DNA from: Microdochium bolleyi
Taxonomy: Eukaryota > Ascomycota > Sordariomycetes > Xylariales > Microdochiaceae
Direction: 5' to 3'
Assembly: GCA_001566295.1 (NCBI GenBank)
Contig: KQ964266.1
Span: 470,522-534,521, forward strand
Length of the DNA: 64,000 bases
In this document: positions 43,046 through 55,325 of the stretch, in pieces
Numbering within the stretch: the stretch's first letter is position 1
Layout: each line of letters opens with the position of its first letter
Notes under the pieces: model-generated
Database searches by the model: none
What the model was told of the DNA's origin: nothing
What the model saw: the letters and a program-made list of their open reading frames with translations, nothing else
Position numbers and translations under genes: made by a program

Positions 43046-44356
43046 TACGGACGATGGAGGGTTCCTCATCTTTGATATCCAGGACTATAGGTGGAGTGGA
43101 AAGAGAGATTGTATTGCAAATACGAGGATGCTGTTGCTCTTGGTGGACAACCCCGCGTCCCAAAGTCCGGAAGTCCGGACACTGGTTGTCTTTTCATGAC
43201 AGACGCTGAAAGAGCTGGCTTGACCTGTGGCACTACCCAAACCATCAGGCTCGACGGCACGAACTCACTTTTGGACTATTTAGTTTACACTTGTTGTCGT
43301 GCTACCAGATCCAGCCGTAGAGTCTCGGCTATCCTCCTTCCGATTCAACGCGGCGGTCATAGCGACGATGCTTCCTTAGACTCTCGTTGCGTGCTCGAAG
43401 TGATCCTCAACTCAAGGCCAAGCACGTATTGTGTAACAGCCCTATGTCATTTGATTTGCGTACCCTTAGGTCCGGCCGAACCCTCGAGATGGAAACACGT
43501 GAGCCACAACAGCTGCATGCCATGCTGCAACGCGGCTGGTCTACGCAGTAGTTCTCCGGCAGCAGTGTGCCAAGTCTAAATTGGTGCCGACATGCACTTG
43601 TCTTTGGACAGGTCTATCCTGCTTCCGTGTTGGTCGCCTAGCGTCTTCTCTGCTCCACGGGTGGGTGCAATTCCCGGGGTTACTGCACAGCCCAAAGGGA
43701 CCCGCCCTTCCCCCCCATCCCCCCCCACATTGTTCCCAGTGATGCCCTCGCTCCTGCCTTTGTCGGCGCATTACCTACACCAAGTCCTCGTCGAAACCCG
43801 TCTGTTCGCCCTCCCGTGACGAAGCTTAGAAGCCTCACCGCATCTCCTTTACATACAAGATACAACGTAGAACCGCAATGACAGCTCATCTGCGCATCCC
43901 CTCGCGTCGCCGACGTCGTCTGAACTTCGCGGTGCCACAGCAGCGCGCACCCCTGCGTAATGTCCCACCGCACTGGTCGCCTCACGGGCCTCATCGGACC
44001 ACTTGTCGCCAGGACCACTGTACAGCCTCATCCACTTGGCAAGCTTGGCGAGCTTGGTTCTGCGGTTTTCCGACCGACCATCTTGGCCACCGCAAGATGC
44101 ATCCAACCCTTCATCCTACCAACAGGTTCTTCCCTGACCGTCGCATGGCCCCGCGAACACGCTACCAGGCACCTTCCGTCTCCTACAAGCCTCACCCAAC
44201 GGTTCTTACCACCAGAAGAGTGATCTCTCCCCCAACTTCTCTGTTCCCAGGTTCGGAAGATCGACGTGAACTCAATTGCAACGCCGCATAACTCGCCAAG
44301 TGGACCCCGTTGCTGCCACTCATGCATCCGTCCCGTCCTGGCGTAGCTGTGTCGTG
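43046..44356. other. Divergent intergenic region (Pth11-like / CorA-like)
   Basis: 1.3 kb of promoter space for two divergent genes. Short frames are present on both strands, none with recognisable content. A C-rich run (cccgcccttcccccccatccccccc) lies around 43705-43730. Confidence 0.5.
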
Positions 44357-47111
44357 ATGGATTACAACCTCGACGAGCTCGACGTGGCCCTGAGCGCCGC
44401 TTCACACCAGGCTGCCGACCTCAGAGGTCCTCCCGGCGACCCCCGCGGCGGCACTCGGACGCCCGGCACCCGCCGCGGCAGTCTTGTTCCCACCACTGGC
44501 GGCGCCCTGCCGCTGCCCAAGAAGAAGCAGGCAAAGCAACCAGACAGCAGCAGTGGCGATGCCAAGAACGTCCGCCGTATACGGCGGCAGCCGCAGCCGG
44601 AGCTCAACCTCTTCACTTTCGACCTCCGCGAGCAGGTGCAAGACGTTCTGCTCTCGCATGGTCACAGTCGCGTCTCGTATCACGAATATGCCGTCTTTGC
44701 GCCCCCCGCCGACGATCCAGGTGGCGCAATCAGGTCGCCCAGTATCATGGCCGAGGGAGATGACGGGCTGCAGAGGTTCCACGAGGCAATCAATAAGGGC
44801 TACGGTCTAGACATCCACGGCGGATTCTCGCAGAAGCCCGAAGGGAAAGAAATGCTCCAGGGGAGGGTCCGCCAGGTCATTGCCCACCGCCGGGTCCAGT
44901 ATGGGGGTAGCGTCATGCTCGATGCGCACACCCCCGATGGCCTGGTGCTCACGGCCGAGGATTACAACTCCCTAGGACTCCATTCGGCGACGCTCCCGTC
45001 AATCCAGCGTATCACTGTTGAGTCTCACTTTTGGGATGCACGGAGGAACACGATCTGTATGTTGCGGTGCTGCTGAACACTGTGTTGTGGCTCTCGTTGG
45101 CTAACACAAATCGCCCCAGACCTCATCTTGAGCTTCTCAAACAATCCGCAACCGCCATATGACTTCCTATCAATGACCTACAAGCTGAAGTCCAAAACGA
45201 CAACCGCTCTGATACGTCGCTCCTTCGATGCGCGATGGCATCAGGATGACGCCCTTGACGAGTACGAGCGCCGGCTGGACTCGAGCCGCTCGCGCTGGTC
45301 ACATCCTCTAGTGCTGCCTATTGTGCTTCTCCAAGTTCAGCTGTACCGTACCGAGGAGGCGGTGATGGCGAACAATGGCGAGGTCCTCCTGCTCGAGGCA
45401 CATGTGGATGGCATCACGGGGACTACGGGCCAAGCCAATGCCGAAGCCTGGCGTCGCAACCAGGCTGAAGCCCACGCAAAGGCGCGTGCACAGCGGTCTG
45501 GCAGCAACATGCCCGGTCCTCTGCGTAGGCTGTCCACATTCAAGACCCTAGTGGGCGACAAGATCGGACGCCGCAACAACTCGAACAGCCAGAGACACCA
45601 GCCCGGCCCCCTGAACACTGGCAACAGTAGCGGGAGGCACTCGGTGGAAGAGACGGGGTATAGCGCCATGCACAATAGCACAAGCGCCAGGTTCGAAGTT
45701 CCATTAAGTTCGGATTATGTACCACCGCAGACCATCCACCTTATGAAGGAGGCCCACGAAGTTCTCAAGGGCGCAATCCAGCTTCTCGATACTCTACGGT
45801 GGATGGAGCGCGCGGTGAAGCTCATCATACAAGTTGGCGACGAGCTCGACCAGCGATTGAAGGAGATCAGGGCCGAAGAGGCAGCTGCAAAGGGCAAGCC
45901 CAAAAACCATGCCAGTGGCGATGAAGCAGCACATGGGGGGGTTCCTGATGACTCCGACAGTGATGGGAGCGATTCTGAAGCCGGAGATGACGAAGAAGAC
46001 TTGATCCGCCACTGGCATGAGATGCGGCAGTATCTCGACTGCACATGGCGGCTGTGCACTTCCCTCGAAACGGATCGGCGCATGTCTGAGCTACGATGTA
46101 GAGCCCAAATTGACATTGTAAGGGCAACATATTTCGCTTGTTCATGGGACAGTTCACTGACGAACTCGGCAGATTTACTCCAAGATGGCACAAGAGGACA
46201 ACAATCTCAATGCCCGTATGGCAGTAGCAAGTACGCGAGACAGCAGCTCGATGAAGGCACTTGCGGTAATCACCGCTATCTTCCTACCCGGGGAGTACAT
46301 TGGCACGCTGTTCGGACTGTCAATGTTCAACTGGGCTCGGGGGACCGCAGGCGATCCGGCAGAAAGCAAGGACAACGCGGACTTTTTACCTAAGTTTACA
46401 GTGATGCCGACGTTCTGGATCTACTGGGCCTTCACCATACCACTTACACTTTTCATTGTCACGACGTGGCGCGCATGGTGGATTTCACAAGACCGCTTCT
46501 TCCGACGACATTTGAGCACGGAGCTCAGCAGCGAGCGCTACTGGACCACAGACGGTCAGCCACGCAAGCTCGAGACGACTTTTCTTCAGGACTTTTTCAG
46601 CATTCTTGACTTCAGCGGCGCACGCACCACAAGCAATTCCGCTATTGTGGGTGAGAAACCTCCCGTGAGTCCGGGTGGATCCAACTATGGTGCAACGAGC
46701 TCGGCGGTCAGTCCGGCGTTGGGGGTCGAATTGTCCCGCACGCGGAGCATCGAGAAGGACTTCCGCTCCAGCGGTGGCGGGCTTGGCCTGCTGCGCCGGG
46801 AGTGGACATCGTCGCTGAAGCAGTCGAGCACATTCGGCAGCAACGGCGGCGCCTCCACACACCTGCCTGGAACCGCAGCTCTTCGAGGTGACCGCCAGAG
46901 TGGCACCACTCCGAACATTTCCGCGGGGTACTTCACGGCCGCTCGCAACGACGGGCTGCCTCCGTATCTTACCACTGCCGGGACGGCCTCGAGCACGGCT
47001 GGTGGCAGCGACGATGCGAGCATGCCGCTGCCAACAACACCCCGACGGTTCCGCACTGTGTCCTTCGCGCAAGGGGATAGCCGCGCCAAGCAGGACCACT
47101 CGGCAGTATGA
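44357..47111 (+). CDS. CorA-like Mg2+ transporter family protein
   Basis: Three exons (44357-45056, 45120-46117, 46173-47111) give 878 residues. Introns are 63 and 55 bp (donors GTATGT and GTAAGG, branches GCTAACA and ACTGACG). The first splice restores the Tyr codon in RNTIYLILSF, and the second joins AQIDI to IYSKMAQEDNNLNARMA. The first 90 residues are low-complexity. Residues 90-560 form the large cytoplasmic domain, with helical segments (IHLMKEAHEVLKGAIQLLDT) and an acidic insert (DDSDSDGSDSEAGDDEEDL). The typical C-terminal two-helix unit follows: KALAVITAIFLPGEYIGTLF at about 594-613 and FWIYWAFTIPLTLFIVTTW at about 647-665. The CorA pore signature GMN is replaced by GLS (614-616) before MFNW, as in many divergent fungal CorA-like proteins. 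A Ser/Thr-rich 200-residue tail follows. Whether it carries Mg2+ is uncertain. Confidence 0.88.
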
Positions 47112-47688
47112 GCCTCGATGCGAGGGAAAGCCGGCGTCGGTCGAAAGTGCTGGGCAGGTACCACATCCCAAGCCAACGAGAGGACTGACGGGGCAATGCA
47201 GGCACGACCACGCAAATACAAGGAGGAGCACATTGTAACAAGGCACACACGGCGAGACTGGTACTGCCAGATCACCAGTCCACTTGATGTCGCCATCACG
47301 ACCTTGACGATGAATCATGAATAAGACTACACATGAACTCTGGAGCCCACATCCGTGTCTTGCAGGATATTTCCGTATCTGCTATTGTATTACGTTGTGC
47401 TGTATCTTGTCTCGTATGAGCATGAGTCACATCTCCCCGTTCCAGGTCCCATTCACCTCGGGGTTCATGAATGAAATGATCAGCGAAGCTACCAGCTATT
47501 GTCGATGCATGTACAAGAATAGCAGCACAACCAAACTGCTCAACTCGCGACATCAAAATTCATGCACGCGAAAAAGCATCATACCCATGCCGAAGACCCA
47601 TCACTAGTCGCACACGCAGCGCAGTGCAGAAGAACACGCTCTCCGTTAATTCATTAGCTTTCATTACATATTATCTTACCATCATTGC
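47112..47688. other. Convergent intergenic region
   Basis: 577 bases between two convergent stops, comparatively AT-rich after 47.3 kb, consistent with 3' untranslated and polyadenylation sequence of both genes. Confidence 0.5.
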
Positions 47689-49392
47689 CTACAACCGCAG
47701 CACCCCGACGTTGGCCCTGATCCACTCAAAGCTGTTCCCCCTGAAGTCGTCGCCCGCCATCCGGCCGCTGCCCGCGTCGATCATCATGAGCTGTCTCCCG
47801 CCCTTCCACTGCGCCCAGGGCTGGTACCGCCTGTCCGTGTCCGTGTTGGGGTCGAGGTTCGTCACGAAGCTCGTGAGGTACGCCTGGAACGCGCCCGCCG
47901 CGTAGTTGGGCTTGATCCCGTAGAAGAACTGCACGAGGTCGCTCCCGTGGAACGTGCCCAGGATGGGCAGGCCGTAGTTGTACCCGGCCAGGTACGACCA
48001 GGCGGGGACGTCCGGGTGCGCGGCGGTCGTGTACTCGAGGAACAGGCGGCGCGTCAGCGTGAAGACGAGGTCGCCCAGGATCGCGGCCAGGCGCTTGAAC
48101 TGCGGGTACGCAATGTTGAACAGGCCCGTGCGGAAGGGCGAGCCCGCGGACTGCGAGGACGGGTACGTCCGCACGAGCGCCTGCATGTCGGACCGCGCGG
48201 CGTTGTTGAAGAAGATGTTGCGCAGGTAGTCGACGAGCCGGGCCTCGGTGGTGATGTTGGGCTGGAAGAGCCCGAAGAGGGTGCCCTCGTCCTCGACGTC
48301 GCCGATGATCATGGGCACCGCGGCGTATCTGCCCACCCGGGCGAGGACTTCCGTGCTCTCGGTGAGGATCTTGCCGTCCGGCCGTGGCAGGTAGCTGAGC
48401 GCCGCGGAACTGTAGGACAGGATCCCCGGGACGCTGTTGGCCGCGTCGAGGAACCGCGCGTAGGGCAGGGCGCGCAGGCAGCTCAGGGTGTCCGCGGCGG
48501 CGGCGCACCCGGCTTTGCGCACGACTGTGTCGTACACGGCCTGCGCCTTGGGGCAGTCGACGGGGTCCGTGGGCGCGAGGGAGCCGGAGCTCATCACGGC
48601 GCCGCGGAAGAGAGGTCTCCCCTTGTACGTGTTGTCGCCACCGTACAGCGCCATCTGGTCGAACACGGAGATGGAGCCGGCCGACTGGCCCCAGAGCGTC
48701 ACCTTGCTCGGGTCGCCGCCAAACGAGGCAATGTTGTCGGCCACCCACTCCAGGCCCATGCGCTGGTCGAGCAGGCCCAAGTTGGCCGCGCCGTCCGCGA
48801 GCACCTCCTTGCCTGCGAGGAATCCGAAGCCGCCCGTGCGGTAGTTGACGGCGACGAAGATGAAGGGCTTGCCCTGGGCGACCGAGTTGAGGACCAGCCC
48901 GCGGCCGTCGTACATCTGCGCGGAGCCGAACTCGAAGCCGCCCCCGAAGATCCAGAAGAGCACGGGGAGCTTGTCGCCGGGCTTGGTCCCCGCGGGTCGC
49001 TGCACCCGCATCGTCAGGCAGTCTTCGGTCTGGCCGGTCGCGGTCTGGAGCAGAGGGTTGTTGAGCAGGTCGCCGAGGACCTGCGTTATGACCTGCCCGT
49101 CCGTCGAGAAAAGCATCTGCGGACACGACGGGCCGGCGCCCGTGGCGTCGAACTTGCCCAGGTTCTTGGTCGATCTGACGGGAGGCCTGAGTCTGAGCTG
49201 GCCGACGGGAGCGTCGGCGAACGGGATGCCGCCCCAGCTCTCCACGCCGAGGAGCGAGGTGCCAACGAGTGTGCCTTGGGGGGTGTCGATGGTGGTGATC
49301 AGGCGCTTCTCGACAGTGTTGGGCTGGGCGGGCAGGGCAGCGGCCGAGCCCAACAGCACCGCTGCCGATGCGAGGCTGAAGGATACCTTCAT
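47689..49392 (-). CDS. Secreted type-B carboxylesterase / lipase
   Basis: A single exon of 567 residues. The start MKVSFSLASAAVLLGSAAAL is a good signal peptide (cleavage near ALPA). An upstream ATG 61 codons earlier would bury it. A dibasic KR at 29-30 could be a Kex2 site releasing a short propeptide. This is an alpha/beta-hydrolase of the carboxylesterase type-B family: GGIPFADAPVGQLRLRPP, the Cys pair GPSCPQ and EDCLTMRV, oxyanion loop FWIFGGGFEFG, and nucleophile Ser237 in GQSAGS. The acidic residue lies in GDVEDEGTLF, and the His in ILGTFHGSDL. It should hydrolyse carboxylic esters or lipids outside the cell. The coding sequence is strikingly GC-rich at third positions compared with neighbours, which fits strong expression. 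It resembles the Candida rugosa-type lipases; the exact substrate is unknown. Confidence 0.93.
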   Translation of the reverse strand: MKVSFSLASAAVLLGSAAALPAQPNTVEKRLITTIDTPQGTLVGTSLLGVESWGGIPFADAPVGQLRLRPPVRSTKNLGKFDATGAGPSCPQMLFSTDGQVITQVLGDLLNNPLLQTATGQTEDCLTMRVQRPAGTKPGDKLPVLFWIFGGGFEFGSAQMYDGRGLVLNSVAQGKPFIFVAVNYRTGGFGFLAGKEVLADGAANLGLLDQRMGLEWVADNIASFGGDPSKVTLWGQSAGSISVFDQMALYGGDNTYKGRPLFRGAVMSSGSLAPTDPVDCPKAQAVYDTVVRKAGCAAAADTLSCLRALPYARFLDAANSVPGILSYSSAALSYLPRPDGKILTESTEVLARVGRYAAVPMIIGDVEDEGTLFGLFQPNITTEARLVDYLRNIFFNNAARSDMQALVRTYPSSQSAGSPFRTGLFNIAYPQFKRLAAILGDLVFTLTRRLFLEYTTAAHPDVPAWSYLAGYNYGLPILGTFHGSDLVQFFYGIKPNYAAGAFQAYLTSFVTNLDPNTDTDRRYQPWAQWKGGRQLMMIDAGSGRMAGDDFRGNSFEWIRANVGVLRL

Positions 49393-51466
49393 GTTGTTGA
49401 GCAGCGAGTATAACTGGTGCAAAGCCCGTACTGAGAAAATGTATGGCAGGTTCGAGAGAAGTCCTCGGTTGGATGAGAGGTCGACTATCGAAACCTGGAC
49501 TCGTCGGGGCAAGAGTGGCCAAGAGAGTTGGTGCTCAGTCACTGCACTAGTACAAGATGCGAGAAGACATCTCAATGAAAACCTGGGGAAACGCTGCTGT
49601 TATTATACAAGACTGCCATCGTCGACCAAGAGCCCACCCAGCTTTTTCACACTCGTGGGCCCTACCTAAGAGGCCGCGACTCCACGGGTATAATAGCATT
49701 TCAGCATAAGGAACCGAAATCAACCATGGCATTGTGAGGATTCAGGTATCCACCAAGCACACGAGATGGCGCATGGCTAATGGCAGATCTCCGCTTCGAA
49801 GGGCGTGGAGACGATGGAAGCGCCCGCTTGACATCGGAAGAGACTTCTCATTTCGTCTCGGCCACTCGCATGAACCCGCACAAGCACGTGAGAATAGTGG
49901 TGGTCAGGCATTGCGGACAAGGCCATCGCGTGCGGTGGAGCCTCGAGACCGTCTGCCCGACAATGACTTGCTCCGCCTGCCATTTCCCCGTGGGGTAAAC
50001 GAGGATATGAAGGTGTTCCATGCGCTATTCCTCTCATCGTCAACAAGAGATGCATGCCAATGCGGCCCGTATGCAGCAGGTAATTATGCAAACATCACCT
50101 CGCAGGAGAAGCTCTAGCCTAGGGCTTTTCCAGGCATGTGAAAGAGCAGCCACCGCCGCGTATGCACGCCTTATGTGATCATCAGGGTAAGGGGGCAGCT
50201 GTTCAGGAACGATCTCGCCGATCGTGCAGAGCATCGACGGGGCTACGCCAAGGATGCCACTGCGGGTGCCGTCAGGGCCGCACATGCGTGGTCAAATCGT
50301 GGCATCCGGCATAACCTGTGTCCACCGTAGAGTTAGCCGCTTGTGGCAGGCTGTCGGCTTGCGGGGAAGCCTGGTGACAGTGACAGCCCTGGTCTGGAGA
50401 TGATAGCTCACGGCATAATTACAGCGATTCGGCCGGGGGTCTGGTCTGGGGAATTGTCCGTCAGGTCACACGGCCGAGCCAGCCAGCCACACCGCCCCAA
50501 GTGCCGTCCCTGGCATGGCAATGGGTTGGGGTTGCCTGCCCTGGGCTTGAGTAAGGGTACGCAGTATGTCGCCGTGCACAGCCGTGAAGAACCCCCACAG
50601 AACGGCGCGAGAGTGGGATAGACTTTGGCGCAGCCAGGGGTAAGGCTCGCTAGCATGATTGGTCCGGGTGGCCGGTGTCCTGCCTTTCTGGGAAGCTGAA
50701 TTTATGCAACTTTGTTGAGGAGGAACCTCGTCCTTTTGTTGCTTTTTTCTTCAGGGGCCGACCAGGCCATGGCATATGTCCACCGCATGGTCCATGCCAT
50801 TGCCATAACGGCGTGCATCGCTTTGAAAAAGAACCATTTGCTGCTGACTTGACTTCTCGGAGCTGCAATGCGCAACTTTAATGTATGCCTCCTGATCATA
50901 GTTCGTGACTCGCAGCGGAAAGCTGGACCACAGCACAACATCCGCGAAGCCGTTCTTGCCAAGGCCAGCTTCGACGAATCTGAGTTGCTTGTCGCTCAAG
51001 TCACTCCGCGGAAGCGCAACCGAGAGTTCCACTTCCAAGCTAATGTGTGGATTTGGCTAACGGTCGCTGATGGCAATAAGCTCTAGCCGCATAGGATTGC
51101 AGCCACGACAACACAATCCCCATGAAGAACGTCGCTAGAGATTCGAGGTCGGGGTAGCTTCGTGACGAGTCACTGATTACTGTTGAGGTCTCACTGGGGT
51201 GCATCAGCAAGTCAGAGTTGTGCCGCGCGGCTTGTGAACAGCGGCAAGACTTTGGCTGCGCATGCAGTTCCAACCCACGACCCGCCCTAAACCTTGGAGC
51301 GCAGCACGCGGGGCAGTCTCGCCTCTGTTTCCACCATCATCCTTCAAGCTGTAGTGGTGAAAAATGTGTGGCCATACTGGCCGTCTTCGCGTTGCTAGGT
51401 TGGCCGGACCTATATTCTTCAATTAATCTCACCTTGGACTAACCTCTAGACCTCTGGATCACTTCA
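49393..51466. other. Intergenic, no gene seen
   Basis: About 2.1 kb upstream of the esterase and downstream of the F-box gene. It should hold the esterase promoter (first few hundred bases from 49393). Short frames only. Confidence 0.5.
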
Positions 51467-53067
51467 TCAGAACTGCCATATACACAAAGTTCCATCAGAA
51501 AAAGTCCGGATGAAGAAAGCGTCGTCCCCATGTATAGTTTGATTGCGGACATGGTCAGCGGTTGTGAAACACTCGACAACATGTCTGTCCTCTGGAGAGC
51601 CCCCTGCCCGTGGTCGCACGATGTAGCAGTCAAGCCCCTCAGCTGGATCCAAACGGTGACTGCGGAGTTCAAAGAGTATCCGTGGTAACACGGGATTTTC
51701 CCTGCTAGCCAGGTAAGCACGGTCTGGCTGGGTATGATATAGGCGTTTGTTCCACAGATGGTAGGAGTTGGGCTCGAAGAAAGGCACACTGTCGAGGGTG
51801 CTTAGGGAGCATGTCTGGATGCTGTACTCGTAGAGATAGTGGCGTCCGATACCGTAACGACCCAGGCTGACCTGGTAGCACCCGTATGCATTTGATCTGC
51901 TGATGTTCACAAAAGGTACGTGGGGTAGCGGAAGCATACCCTTGCAGTGCTTGAGTGGCACACGAAGGTGCGATGCTGGCCTGAGTTTTCCATTTCGTAC
52001 TTGATAGATCCAGACAGTGCCTTCGTCCATTACTCCAGCTGGCTGGTGTTTGGAAACTAGTGACAGCGTTTGGTCGGAGCCTGCCGCAGGATGGACGATG
52101 ACGCCGAGATGCTGCCACCCACTGCCTCCCTGATCGACGCCGACGACGTCGGCGAGTTCTTTGACTATAACTTGCATGGGCATCTCGATCAACTTGTTCG
52201 ATTCCAAGTCCCACTGAAGCACCGTGTTGTCGCACATTATTGTAGCTACAACCGAGCCCTCTGTTGCGCAGCAACCGTGGCGGGGCGCGGCCATGACTCT
52301 TTTCATTCGAGTTCTGCAAGACAGTCAGCGCATGGTCTCTCCTTGGATATTGTAGTGTCGCATCGAAAGGAACTTGAGGCTTACAGCGTTGGCTCTACTT
52401 GGTGGTTCCACGCAATCAGGTGTGCCCCGGCATACCCAACAACGAGACGATTCCCCAGAGCGTATAGTGCCGGCCTCGGCGCGAGCATGGGACCAGTCGG
52501 CACATACAAGTACTTGCGGGTACGCTCAACCAAGTCGTCGAGCACGAGAAAAGTCCACCGAAAAGACCACACGAGCTTGCCATGTGCATAGAAAACGTAC
52601 ACATTCTCTATGGGGTCAGTGGATTCAGTGTCTGGATGCACCAGCGGTTGGCTGCTGGGCGTCTCGGAGTCGATAAAATGCGCCGAAGACAAGGAGAAAT
52701 GAGTGCTGGTCATGGAATGGAACATGCCCGAATCTCGCCGCGAGGTCGTCTCAAGTGCACGGCGAATCGTAGTCTTGGTAGGCGATAGCTTAGCAGATTC
52801 CTGGTCGTGCTGGAAGAGCGAAGGGAAAGCAGCCCTCGCAAATGTCTTCAGGGGGACGTCATCGAGCAGCCGACACCGCCATGCTCTCGACACGGCGAGG
52901 CAACGCTCGTAGCTGGCGGGATCCAGATGCTCCACAATGGCGGCAATGATCTCTGGCGGTGCCTGGGCCACGATGTCACTGCTGCGAGTCGAGAGGAGAA
53001 TCTTGGCGAAGCGAGCCTGGTCTGCTGGCAGTCCATCGAGGAGCTGGCGGAGTTGAGCTGTATCCAT
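51467..53067 (-). CDS. F-box protein
   Basis: Two exons in transcript order, 53067-52385 and 52313-51467, give 509 residues. The 71-bp intron (donor GTAAGC, branch GCTGACTG, acceptor TGCAG, phase 2) splits a Leu codon and joins QVEPTL to TRMKRVMAAPRHG. An F-box lies at about residues 36-75 (APPEIIAAIVEHLDPASYER then CLAVSRAWR), expected to bind Skp1 in an SCF ubiquitin ligase. The remainder has weak beta-propeller character, with Trp-containing strands such as NVYVFYAHGKLVWSFRWTFL, NTVLQWDLES, GTVWIYQVRNGKL and a final DGTLCIWQF, but no classical WD signature. Substrate-adaptor function is an inference from the F-box. The gene is divergent from THR4 with 523 bp between start codons. Confidence 0.85.
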
Positions 53068-53590
53068 CTTGAAGGTGCAGCAGCATCAGCATGCTTGGGA
53101 CTGCTGATTTGCTAGCTCGTTGCAGACTTGTGCACCTCGCATTCTCTGTCACTTGTTGCTGTCCTGCACCGCATCCGGGTCCGAGCCATCTGCGTGTGAA
53201 GTTCTGGACTTTAGCATGGTGGACGGCACAGGCGAGGGCGCTGCTGCCTTTGTGGGAGTTCTCTCGTCGACAGCCTCTGCGACATCCATAAGGTATGCAC
53301 CGAGACATGTGTCCTCGAGTGCATCTGGCGCCGCTTAGTCATGCGGCAGTCGTTGTTGGACCTAGGAGGGGCAGCAGCAGCAACCTTGGCAGTGGATCCC
53401 TGTCCCCGAAGTCGGGGCATGTGGAGGGGCTATTGGCCGTGGTGCAGCCCGCCCTTAATGACTCGGATGAGGCCGGCCGCGCTGTGAAAAAGTCGACGGC
53501 AGCACCATTGCTTGTCCGCGTCCCCGACGACACGTCTCTTGTCCCACAGCACTTTGTGCCTCAGCTTCCGGCTGCCAACATCTCAGAAAC
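53068..53590. other. Divergent promoter region (F-box / THR4)
   Basis: 523 bases between two start codons on opposite strands, so both promoters must lie here or overlap the first exons. No coding frame is supported. Confidence 0.55.
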
Positions 53591-55325
53591 ATGCCTGGCG
53601 TGGTCAACGGCGATGCGAATGGCTCCGCGGAGCCTCGCACTCACAGCCCCTCGCAGCGCTACCTCAGCACCAGGGGCGAGGACTCTGATGTACGCGATCC
53701 CCCCTGAACGGCATCGCCATGACCCCGACACGCAAGAGCGACGTCACTAACACACAGCCGTCTTCACTCCGTAGCTCTCTTTCGAGGAGGTAGTTCTCAA
53801 GGGGCTCGCCTCCGACGGCGGCCTGTTCATCCCAGAGCACATCCCGACTGCCACCGAATGGCAGAACTGGAAAGACCTCTCCTTCCCCAACCTTGCCCTC
53901 GAGGTCCTCTCGCTCTACATATCCCCGTCCGAGATTCCTCGTGCCGATCTCAAGGGAATCATCGACCGCAGCTACTCTACCTTCCGCCACCCCGAGACGA
54001 CCCCTCTGCGCCATCTCCACGACAACCTCTACCTCCTCGAGCTGTTCCACGGCCCGACGTTCGCCTTTAAGGACGTCGCCCTCCAATTTCTTGGTAACCT
54101 CTTCGAGTACTTCCTCGTCCGCAAGAACGAGGGCAAGACCGGCAAAGACCGCCACCACCTCACCGTGGTAGGTGCCACGAGCGGCGACACTGGTTCTGCC
54201 GCCATCTACGGCCTGCGCGGCAAGAAGGATGTCTCGGTCTTCATCCTCCACCCCAAGGGCAGAGTCAGCCCGATCCAGGAGGCACAGATGACCACCGTGC
54301 TCGACGCCAACGTACACAACCTTGCTGTCACTGGCACGTTTGACGACTGCCAGGACATCGTCAAAGCCCTTTTTGCTGACCCCGAGACGAACAAGGCACT
54401 GAACCTTGGAGCCGTCAACTCGATCAATTGGGCCCGTATCCTTGCCCAGATCGTCTACTACTTCCATGCCTACTTCTCGCTCACAAAGTCGGCATCAGAC
54501 TTCAAGATTGGCGATAAGGCGCGATTTGTCGTGCCGACAGGCAACTTCGGCGACATCCTCGCGGGCTACTTCGCCCACCGCATGGGTCTGCCAGTCGAGA
54601 AGCTGGTCGTAGCCACCAACGAGAATGATATCCTGGACCGCTTCTGGAAAACTGGCAAGTACGAGAAGCAGGCCACCCACGGACCCGAGGCTGAGGACGG
54701 CCTCGAGGTCGATGGGGTCAAGGCGCACGAGGAGGGAGTCAAGGAGACACTCAGCCCGGCCATGGACATCCTCGTGTCGAGCAACTTTGAGCGTCTTTTG
54801 TGGTTCCTCGCGTACGAGTTTGCCTGCACCGCCGGAATGGACGAGGAGTGGAACAAGAGGCAGGCTGGCCAGGAGGTCAGCACGTGGCTGAAGCAGCTCA
54901 AGACGAGCGGCGGCTTTGGCCCCGTCTACAAGGACGTCCACGAGGCTGCCAAGCGCGACTTTGAGAGCGAGCGTGTCAGCGACTCTGAGACCATCGACAC
55001 CATCAAGGAGTATTTCAGCAAGGTGGACTACGTGCTCGATCCGCACACGGCCATTGGCGTGGCCGCTTCGGCTCGCTCGATCAGCCGCTCGAGCACGACT
55101 CCTCACATCTCGCTGTCGACAGCGCACCCAGCCAAGTTCGCAGGCGCGGTCGACCTCGCCCTCAAGAACGAGACTGGGTTTGATTTTGAGAGCAAGGTGC
55201 TTCCGACCGAGTTTGTCGGTCTCGAGTCCAAAGAGAGGCGAGTGACTGACGTCGAGAACAGCTGGCAGAAGGTCGGCGAGATTGTCCAGAAGCAGGTAGA
55301 GGAGGAGCTCAAGGGACAGAGGTAG
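53591..55325 (+). CDS. THR4: Threonine synthase
   Basis: Two exons, 53591-53689 and 53775-55325, give 549 residues. The 85-bp intron (donor GTACGC, acceptor CCGTAG, phase 0) joins RYLSTRGEDSD to LSFEEVVLKGLASDGGLFIP, the conserved start of the family. The enzyme is PLP-dependent and converts O-phosphohomoserine to threonine, the last step of the pathway, in the cytosol. Lys132 in FHGPTFAFKDVALQFLGN is the Schiff-base lysine, and VVGATSGDTGSAAI is the phosphate-binding loop. VVPTGNFGDILAGYFAHRMG and the substrate-side NENDILDRFWKTGKY are diagnostic for the fungal/plant-type long form. The length (yeast Thr4 has 514) is normal, with a short hydrophilic insert EAEDGLEVDGVKAHEEGVKE. Codon use is strongly biased, as expected for a well expressed housekeeping gene. 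Confidence 0.97.

Noticed and set aside
47947..49413. 488-codon plus-strand frame antisense to the esterase
   Set aside because: It mirrors the esterase's biased codons, with composition dominated by Glu, Gly, Arg, Val and Ala and no domain.
47726..49522. 598-codon frame on the minus strand overlapping the esterase
   Set aside because: It is an Arg/Pro/Gly/Ala-rich shift of the GC-biased esterase frame and has no motif.
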